A DNA stretch of 64,000 nt from Melitaea cinxia (taxonomy: Eukaryota; Arthropoda; Insecta; Lepidoptera; Nymphalidae), in assembly GCF_905220565.1 (NCBI RefSeq), contig NC_059402.1:10603501-10667500 (forward strand), read 5' to 3'. A program made the position numbers and the translations under genes. Position 1 is the first letter of the stretch. Each line of letters begins with the position of its first letter. The notes under the pieces are model-generated. The model made no database searches. It had not been told where the DNA came from and worked only from the letters and a program-made list of their open reading frames with translations. This document shows, in pieces, positions 56,466 through 64,000 of the stretch.

Positions 56466-56514
56466 AAATCGCAACATCAAAAAAGTGAGCAGTCTTCTGA
56501 CAACAAGTGATTAC

Positions 56515-56655
56515 CGTATGGAAAAAACTCATAAAACATGGACAAATTCTCATACTGTGTTATAAGAATCTATTAGATCTCATAGACTCTCATAACCCTG
56601 TATGAGAATTTGGTCTGCATTTGTCCATGTTTTATGAGATTTTTTCCAAAGGGTA
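56515..56655. repeat. Palindromic foldback element
   Basis: The outer arms GGAAAAAACTCATAAAACAT and ATGTTTTATGAGATTTTTTCC enclose an inner pair, CAAATTCTCATACTGTGTTA and ACCCTGTATGAGAATTTG. The segment thus folds on itself almost completely. It lies between the ORF1 and endonuclease remnants of a dead LINE. Confidence 0.7.
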
Positions 56656-57158
56656 CCTTGTTTATATATTTCATTCAGTTCATTACTACTTATACAGCCT
56701 TTATAATTTGTAATATGGTTGCTGGGTAATCATAACTTTTGTTTTTTCTTATTATTTGTTGTTTTATTATGTTTCATTAATATTTAGATTCACCGTACAC
56801 ATGTAGCAAACTTTACATTGTTTACTGTCACCTGTCCGTTGTCACAACAGATTAGTCAACGTCTTTCAAATTGCGTTTTGTTACTATTTAAACTCATTTT
56901 TGTTCATTTATTTATTTCTTTTTAAGTTTTTCTTTTAGTATGAAAATCGGCCATATTTTATATTTAAGTGGTTAGTTAGCATATGCACGAGAAAAAGTGT
57001 TGCTTTTTAATGAATATTATTTATTTGTATTTTTTTTTGTCACTTTTTTTACTACTATTTAATTTCCAGTGTTTATTTTTTATATTTTGTGTATTATTTA
57101 TTTATTTTTGTATAGTTTATATATATATATAATTTAGTGTATATGTTTAATATATATT

Positions 57159-58105
57159 ATGTTTTGTGATGATTATTTTACCTGCTCCTCAGACGAATAC
57201 GCAAGCGCCGAAAGTAGTTTCGAATCTTCTAGTTCTGTTTCAGAATTACTAGAAGAGAAATTATCAAAAGCATTTCCTGATAACCTTAACTCCCTCTACT
57301 TTGTGCATATCAACGCGCAGAGCATTATGTCTCATAACTCGGACCTTCTCACATTCTTTAGCACTGGCAAAATCGACGGTATCCTCGTATCAGAAATCTG
57401 GCTTAAATCCTCAATCCCATCACTTTCTGTTCTCTACCCGTCTTCCAGTTGTATCGGAATGATCGGGTTGGTGGAGGCGTTGGCATTTACCTATGCACCC
57501 ACATTCCCGCCAGTGTTGTTTGCGTCTCTAGCCCTCAGAGTCCTCTTGAATATCTGTTCTTAAATTTGGTAATCCGTCACCAAAACTATTGCTTGGTGTT
57601 CTATACTGCCCAAATGACAAAATAAATTATTTTGTCGAGCTCGAAGATGTTTTCGAGAGACTTGTGCCCACTTTAGATCACGTGGTTTTCATAGGTGATC
57701 TAAACACATACCAACTTAAACATGGTTCGAGGGCTCATACTTTATATTCCAACTTATCACCATTCAACCTGCCTACTCTTCCTTTCTCGCACCAACGTAC
57801 TACTTTTCCAACTGTAGACATTCACTTATAGACTTAATATTTATTTCTAACCCCTTAACCTTGCTGCATCTCACGGACAAATGACAGCTCCATTTTTGCA
57901 TCATGACCTTATTTTTCTTGTCTACAAAGTACGACCACCTAGGATTAGGGGTAAAGTTCTCTTTCAGCGTGACTTTAAGCGTATGGACGCGGAACGCTTG
58001 AGAGAGGATATGAGGAACACAGACTGGTCAAGTGTTCTCGCGGCAGGCAACATCAATGATATGGTCATCTCATTTACTGTTGAATTGAATAAAAAATTAT
58101 GATAT
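57159..58105 (+). pseudogene. LINE endonuclease remnant
   Basis: Three successive frames give the EEP motifs: FVHINAQSIMSHNSDLLTFF then ILVSEIWLK (catalytic Glu), VVFIGDLNTYQLKHGSRAHT (GDLN), and HHDLIFLVYK, where SDH is expected, followed by RDFKRMDAERLREDMRNTDW. At least two frameshifts separate them, and no reverse transcriptase follows within the next kilobase. Confidence 0.75.
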
Positions 58106-58379
58106 ACACGCGCCTGTAAAACCTGTTCAAATTAAACATGCTTCTGCTCCCTGGCTACCCGTAATCAAAAGAACGATGGCAAAACGCGACGCAGCTAAAA
58201 CAAAAACAAACTAAATCCAACCGAAGAAAACTTGAACAGACATAAAAAGCTACGTAACATCTGCAACAGAATGTGTATGGATGCAGTGCGCCGTTAAATT
58301 TACTCACTCGTCAATTCAGGGTCTGCCAATCCCAAGTTTGGAGATTCCTTAGGTCGTTAGGGGTGGGCAAATCCACGGT

Positions 58380-58690
58380 AACCTGTAAAAGTTCTGTGGT
58401 TCTAAATTCTCTAAACACATGTGGTGACATCTATCGCGCAACATACTAACTACGTAATTAGAGAAAAACTGACGTATGCTACATTGCGCTGTCAGAGTTT
58501 TCAAAGTGTTTGAGTATATATACAAGAACCCGACAACAACCGTAGGGGGCAGTAGCCCGCCAGACACAACACCTGTTTGGTCGGAGGATCCTCCTTTTTC
58601 GATGGCGGACGCGATTCTTCACACCACGTTCCTCACGCTACTAAACACACATTTCATTACTCCATCTGTAACTGGATAGGACGATTAATT
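58380..58690. other. GC-richer stretch of unknown origin
   Basis: AACCGTAGGGGGCAGTAGCC and GGTCGGAGGATCCTCC lie in otherwise AT-rich DNA. No protein or repeat partner was recognised. It may be part of an LTR or a MITE. Confidence 0.3.
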
Positions 58691-59151
58691 AAAGAAAAAG
58701 TAATAAAACACATGCTACTTATTTTATTCAAAATATTTTAGTTCTTACATTTGGTGCTAATAAAAATCTGGCAAGAATGCATATATCGTTCTAATAAAAT
58801 TAACATCAAATGTTTGGTCGAAGTACTATTAAAACATAAAGCAATTTAAGAGTAAACAAATAGTATTGTAATGGCAATTTCCATCCGACTCGACAAAGTT
58901 CATGAGCCAATACAGAATAAATATTTTATCTACTCCCATGCTTTAAATCCTCTATAAAAAATTCTGAAATAGTTAACTTTTTCCAACATTAAAACGCCTC
59001 AATACCATAATATCACCCAAACGTATGATATAATGTTGTAGCGAATGTCATAATAATTTTCCGTTGTTTTTTTCGATCTCTTCTGCGTAATGAGTACCTA
59101 CTCAACAGACAGCCACATTCTTACTGCTCGATGCCTGGCACAGATCACCCC

Positions 59152-60095
59152 ATGCCAAATAGCTTTATTCAAATAGGCTCCAAGAGGACTTTCGAATCGT
59201 CATTTTACAAATTAAAACCTTAAAAACAAATTATTATTTTTGTAAAAGTGAAGCTACCACCGATTCGGAATGTAGATTCTGCAGAGAAGAATCGGCAAGA
59301 AACTCCGCAGTTACTCTTTTGAAAATAATATATAAACTGTGTTGTAGTACAAAATTGGAGACATGTTGCATGAAATACAGCGTCACTAAGTCCACACATC
59401 TTTATCAACTATGTAATCCTGCACCGAGTAATAAGCTTTATTAATTTTTTTTTGATAAAAACTTTAAATTTATGTTGAGACAATTCCAAAATCGTTTGTG
59501 GTATTTTATTATACAAGCGAATACCATGACCCAGAAAGGAAACGTTTACTTTGCACAGTCGAAAACTTGGAGTTACAATTTTGTTATTCCGTCTCGTGTT
59601 TACAATGCGATTATTAATATTTATTTCAAAACAATGAATATTTTGGTGGATATACATAATATTGTTATAAATATACTGCGACGCGATCGTTAATATGTCC
59701 ACCTTTTGGAAAACATCCCGTAAGGAGACTCGAGCTCCAAGATCGTAAATGCCGCGAATAGCCCTTTTTTGCAAGATAAATATAGTCTCAATATCTGCAG
59801 CATTACCCCATAGTAACAGGCCGTAAGACATAACACTATGGATATAGCTAAAATATATTAAGCGTGCAGTTGCAACGTCGGTCAGTTGTCGTACTTTTCT
59901 AACTGCGAATGCCGCGGAGCTGAGTCTACCATTCAAGGATGACAAATGGGAATTCTACTGAAGTTTTGAGTCCAAACGTATCCCTAAGAAAACTGTAGTA
60001 TTATTGACAATAAGCCTCTCGTTATTTATTATAAAATTATAATTTGGATGCTTAACATTAGGTAACGAAAACACAACGCACTTGATTTTTTTTTT
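59152..60095 (-). pseudogene. LINE reverse transcriptase C-terminus with 3' UTR
   Basis: Minus-strand reading gives CVVFSLPNVKHPNYNF, a TAG near 59957, then LSSAAFAVRKVRQLTDVATA, YFSYIHSVMSYGLLLWGNAA and ILQKRAIRGIYDLGARVSLR. This is the fingerless C-terminal half of a Jockey-type enzyme. The 3' UTR continues to about 59152 and holds AACTGCGGAGTTTCTTGCCG. A second copy of that UTR is at 49148-49300. The YADD region is missing. Confidence 0.8.
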
Positions 60096-60518
60096 GGCGT
60101 TCAAAACCAAATCGTTTATTTTAAACCAAAAATACTCTGGCCATAAATGTATAACTGTTTCATAAAAACTTTTCCTTTTTTCAACTTTTTAACTATTTTG
60201 AAATTGAAACACATATTATTTTAAAAACTTATTTCGATTTTGAGCCATTTCACTTATTTTTTCGTGTTCATTATCAAATTACAATATGGAATGGGGTGTT
60301 AAAGAAAATAGGATTACAGTGATCGCCTTGCACAAAGTGGGTATGGAACCATCGATGATATTCCAGACACTTCAAAAAGCTTGGTATCAGCCGTATGTTC
60401 GTATATCGTACTATCAACAGATACATCAACACTTCGTCTATCGAAGACCAGAAATGATTGGGGCTAGAACTACAAAGGCTGTTAGTGCTGTTAAAGGCAG
60501 AATTCGTCCAAACCCCAT

Positions 60519-61182
60519 TCATCATCATCATGATCATCATCATCATGATCATCATCATCACCACCACCACTTCAGCCTATCGCAGTCCACTACTGGACAT
60601 AGGCCTCGCCAAGTTCTCGCCAGACATCCCGGTCTTCCTCAATCTTCATCCAGCCTACACTAATAATCTTACGTAGATCGTCGGTCCAGCGGGCCGGAGG
60701 ACGTTCCACACTGCGTTTGCCAAGACGCGGTCTCCACTCTAGGACCCGTCTACTCCAACGGCCATCGGTCTTGCGACACAGATGACCAGCCCACTGCCAC
60801 TCTAACTTGCTAATTCTTTGAGCTACGTCGGTTACTTACGTTCTCTCGCGGATAGTCTCATTTCTAATCCTATCTTTGAGAGAAACCCCAAGCATAGCCC
60901 GGTCCATTGCACGTTGAGCGACTTTAAATTTGTGAACCAGTCCCTTCGTCAGTGTTCACGTCTCGGCTCCGTATTTTAACACAGGCAGGACGCATTGCTC
61001 GAAGACATTTGTCTTCAAATATTGCGGAATCTTCGAAGTGAAGATTCGACGAAGCCTGCCAAACGCCGCCCAGCCCAACCGAATCCTCCTGTCGGCCTCC
61101 TCGAATTTGTAACGGCCTAGTTGGATAGTATGGCCTAGGTAAATATAATCCTAAACAATTTCGAGAAGGGTACCATCGACCG
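60519..61182 (-). mobile_element. 5'-truncated RTE LINE nested in mariner
   Basis: Flanked on both sides by AAACCCCAT (60510-60518 and 61183-61191), a 9-bp target duplication. The 3' end is at 60519, with a (GAT/ATG)n tail at about 60519-60560, followed on the minus strand by GGCCTATGTCCAGTAGTGG. The interior matches 18489-19110. Confidence 0.9.
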
Positions 61183-61828
61183 AAACCCCATCAGGAAGCA
61201 AAAAATCTTATCGCGAGAAATGAAGATTCCCGTTAGGACACTGTCGCGTATTATAAAAAAACAAGACCTGAAGCTCGGTGCTTATCGCCGATATACAGGA
61301 CATGCACTAAATCAATCTTTACAATTAAAGAGAGTGGATCGATCAAATCGCCTTCTGTCGCAATACGCAGGTAAAAGGCGCAGAAATATCCTCTTTACCG
61401 ATGAAAAGATTTTCACGATTGAAGAACACTACAATAAGCGAAATGATAAAGTGTACGCTCACAGTTCTAAAGAAGCTGCTCAAGTTGTCAGAAAGGTATA
61501 ACGTGGTCATCATTCGGCGTCAGGGATGGATTGGTGGGACGTGTCTTATCAAGGAGTCACAAAACTACATTTTTTTGGAAAAGGAGTGAAAACTCCAGCC
61601 AAAGTGTATCAAGATACAGTCTTGGATCATGTTGTGAAACCTCTCAGCAATACACTTTTACCTACCTACCACTACTACTATCTTACCTGTAAAAATAAGC
61701 CGTGGACTTTCCAGCAGGACTCTGCACCTGGTCACAAGGCACGAACTACCCAAACCTGGCTTGAAACCAACGTTCCGGATTTTATAAGAGTTAAAGACTC
61801 ATCATTTAAGCCCTCATCTAGCCCAGAC

Positions 61829-62006
61829 TATTAAGGTTATTAATAAATATATAGATATATACATTTCTTCTTATACACGTAAATCGCAACAACACTCAGT
61901 TACAACCAAACTCGATAGATACATAAAATAAAAGATAGTGTTGCTAACTCCTGACAAGACATTCATAAGTTAAATTTTCCTTTTTAATTTTTTTATTGTT
62001 GCAACA
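61829..62006. mobile_element. 178-bp insertion in the mariner gene
   Basis: CAGAC lies on both sides (61824-61828 and 62007-62011). Taking the insert and one copy out rejoins SSSPD to INPLDFKLW in frame. The insert is AT-rich, ends in a pyrimidine-rich stretch and CACAG, and has no terminal repeats that I can see. The family is unknown. Confidence 0.65.
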
Positions 62007-62275
62007 CAGACATCAACCCTTTAGACTTCAAATTATGGTCAGTTTTAGAGGAGCCTGCTCTAAACGATACGGCGACATTGAGTCTCTTAAAAATCTTTGG
62101 AGCAAGCAGTGGCGAAATTTCCCTTGAAAACAGTTCGTAAATCCATAGATTCGTAGCCAAACAGTGTGTACAGTGCCAACAGTTCGTGGCCATTTGGTAT
62201 AGAATATTTTTTTATTTTTTTGCTGAGACGTTAATAAATATGTAGGTATTAATTTGCTACGTATTAACGAATTGT

Positions 62276-63115
62276 TTGTTGGGCCAGAGAGTCACCCACA
62301 ATTCCTAACACGAGACTACAAGAGAGAGAGTAAAAAAAATCCTACTGAATCTTAAATTAATTATGGATGAAGAGAAATAAAAAAATGTCAAGTTTAACAA
62401 TTTATTTTGAATTTAATCTAAAGTTACGCCGAGAAGAATAAAATAAATAAAGTACATAATTTGCCTAATTCCTGGGCAATTGGCTGGAGAATTGGCTAAC
62501 AAAAAAACTTAACAGTCGTCTCGCCGTCGGTAGCCCCGCTTCCAGAAGCAGTTTAATGTAAGCCGGGTTGAAGAGAATTCGGGTTGTGGGTAATTTGGGT
62601 TGTGGGTGATTCGGGTTGTGAGAGAACTCGGAATGTGGGGTCCTCGGACCTTCAGAAGGACGCCACGAGGTCACTCTCCAACCACAAGCGCCGCCGCAAA
62701 CGCCACACCAAGGACCCTGGAAGGACACACCAAAACGGTGAGCCTTTCTGAAGCCAACCCTCCACTATCTCCGGGTTGACAAAGGAAACGGCCCACCAGA
62801 GACAAAGCACACCCTACTATTACACAGCAATAAGCAAACAAGAAGTCAATACAAAAATTACACAGCCAGGACATTATAACAAATTTCAAAAACTCACAAA
62901 ATCAATTTACACTAATGCAAAGCTTATACCATAATTATGGAACTACAATGACTCACCCACAATAAATTGCACCCAGATCTTAAGTCGGCGAGAGAATCCA
63001 ACAAAGAGACCGCAAACACTCGCCCTGAGGCTTATATACAGCAAACCCAACGCGACGCGACACTAATACCCCCTAAGGTGAACCGCGACGTAATACAATA
63101 CGAGGGTATTCCAAA
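62276..63115 (-). mobile_element. Possible solo LTR
   Basis: On the minus strand the stretch starts TGGAATACCC and ends GGCCCAACA. It has a TATATAAGCC TATA-box-like sequence near 63034 and an AATAAA near 62400, the order found in LTRs. No flanking 5-bp duplication or primer-binding site was found, so the call is tentative. Confidence 0.35.
62575..62640. repeat. GGGTTGTGGGT minisatellite
   Basis: Four units of about 17 bp built on TTCGGGTTGTGGGT, between about 62577 and 62640. Confidence 0.6.
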
Positions 63116-63147
63116 AATTAAATCAGTCGCCTAGAAAAAAGAGTAAA

Positions 63148-63404
63148 AGGCCTTCTACACGGTCGGGATCGACCGCCGACCGTCGTGTCCTTGGTCGGGT
63201 CAACCAATTTTTGTATTCATTCTACACGGTCGGTGGTTGACTCAACTTGTCAGTTCGTCTTTGATGTGATGCGCTCGCGACCAAGGCCGTTGACATCAAC
63301 CAAATATTGGTCGGGTCAACCGTTTTCCACACTGTCCATTTTTATATCAACCCGACCAAGGACACGATGGTCGGCGGTCGATCCCCGACCGTGTAGAAGG
63401 CCTT
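63148..63404. mobile_element. MITE with long GC-rich terminal inverted repeats
   Basis: The left end AAGGCCTTCTACACGGTCGG and the right end complement (ACCGTGTAGAAGGCCTT) continue inverted for about 50 bp (CGACCGCCGACC, GTGTCCTTGGTCGGGT). TAA flanks both sides (63145-63147 and 63405-63407), fitting a PIF/Harbinger 3-bp duplication. Its open frames are not genes. Confidence 0.85.
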
Positions 63405-63718
63405 TAAATAGCAACGCTTATGCATAACTGTGCTAACTGTATTATACCTCAGCAGGAACGAAACTACGTGCTATTAAAAATATATGCTACAAATTTTAAC
63501 AATATTACATTACTACTAGAACTTATGGCTGGGCTAGGTATATGAATATCGAATTCCATAAAAAATAAATATTCCGCCGAGTACATTGGGATCGGCAGCT
63601 TCCAACATTAAAGAACATATTCAAGTGTAATTTAAAAATTACACTACATATACAAAATGTTAATTACTATTACAATAAATAATAATTTCTAATATCTCTT
63701 CTTTCTTTCTATATATAT

Positions 63719-63731
63719 AAATATAAATATG

Positions 63732-63818
<87 letters not shown>
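63719..63818. repeat. (TA)n microsatellite
   Basis: A nearly pure TA run of about 90 bp abutting the transposase fragment at 63826. Confidence 0.9.
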
Positions 63819-63820
<2 letters not shown>

Positions 63821-63825
63821 TATTA

Positions 63826-64000
63826 TGGGGAACAATGAAGCAAAGGGTGTACAGCAGTCCCATAAACAGCGAAGAGGAACTCACAGAAAGAGTTTTGCGT
63901 GTTGCTAACGATATCAGAAATGATCCCGAAATGATTCGTATGGCAACGCAGCAAATTGTGCTTCGCGCTACAATGTGTTTGCAACAACGGGGTGGTCATT
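63826..64000 (+). pseudogene. C-terminal end of a Tc1/mariner-superfamily transposase, cut by window edge
   Basis: In frame the sequence reads WGTMKQRVYSSPINSEEELT, then NDIRNDPEMIRMATQQIVLR and CLQQRGGH. This is the tail pattern of insect DDE_3 transposases, which typically close with a GGHFE-like motif. Upstream parts are missing, as the fragment starts right after the TA run. The stop lies beyond the window. Confidence 0.7.

Larger units (their letters stand above)
60286..62215 (+). pseudogene. mariner-type transposase with two insertions
   Basis: The N-terminal helix-turn-helix part (RITVIALHKVGMEPSMIFQT) is followed by a nested RTE piece at 60519-61182. It resumes with RKQKILSREMKIPVRTLSRI and LGAYRRYTGHALNQ, then ILFTDEKIFTIE (first Asp) and KPWTFQQDSAPGHKARTTQ (second Asp). 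A 178-bp insertion (61829-62006) splits the SSSPD/INPLDFKLW motif holding the third acidic residue. One frameshift near 61500 and a TAG in the last helix add to the decay. The motifs fit the maT-like branch of mariner. Both insertions carry exact target duplications. Confidence 0.88.

Noticed and set aside
60274..60676. Frames over the CATCAT tract with His-rich or Met-rich peptides
   Set aside because: They translate the microsatellite tail of the nested RTE element.
63185..63427. 80-codon frame in the GC-rich MITE
   Set aside because: It lies wholly within terminal inverted repeats and has no motif.

Overview
The window is animal nuclear DNA, very probably from a moth or butterfly (Lepidoptera). 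It is AT-rich, its introns are long and full of transposons, and it holds many Helitrons ending in CTAG before a host T, tRNA-derived SINEs, hAT, pogo and mariner elements and non-LTR retrotransposons. It also carries an intronless Met-type bHLH-PAS gene, which as I recall is a lepidopteran feature. Species cannot be named from this alone.

Only two host genes are well supported. (1) At 23019-24584 on the minus strand is an intronless 521-residue bHLH-PAS-A-PAS-B protein, best read as Met1, a juvenile hormone receptor paralogue. (2) At 31256-49739 on the plus strand is a ten-exon CLIP-domain serine protease of 365 residues. I rebuilt it by hand, and every splice phase agrees. It has a signal peptide, a six-cysteine CLIP domain, an activation site after His121, the triad His166/Asp216/Ser315 and a trypsin-type S1 Asp309. 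It is most like the CLIPC (snake/persephone-like) proteases of extracellular Toll and prophenoloxidase cascades. A weak exon-like stretch near 54.1-54.4 kb is left unassigned.

Layout. 0-6 kb: a hairpin repeat, Helitron pieces and a nearly intact two-ORF non-LTR retrotransposon. 6-17.9 kb: noncoding DNA with Helitrons, a complete but inactivated pogo-like transposon (10862-13488) and dispersed repeats. 17.9-20.1 kb: a hAT-like element holding two dead retrotransposon fragments. 20.1-23 kb: AT-rich DNA without genes. 23-25 kb: the Met1-like gene. 25-31 kb: a Helitron, a SINE, hAT and Harbinger-like MITEs with visible target-site duplications. 31.2-49.9 kb: the protease gene. Its introns hold an RTE-like pseudogene, SINEs, Helitrons and a pair of 1.21-kb TTAA-flanked elements facing each other. 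50-64 kb: a transposon graveyard with a Helitron carrying a nested retrotransposon tail, a (CATA)n array, dead non-LTR elements, a mariner transposase with two insertions, a possible LTR, MITEs, and the end of a Tc1/mariner transposase at the window edge.

The two host genes are not known to act together: one is a nuclear hormone receptor, the other a secreted protease. Most of the remaining content can be read as nested mobile elements, several of which can be put in order because a target-site duplication or open reading frame is broken by the later insertion.
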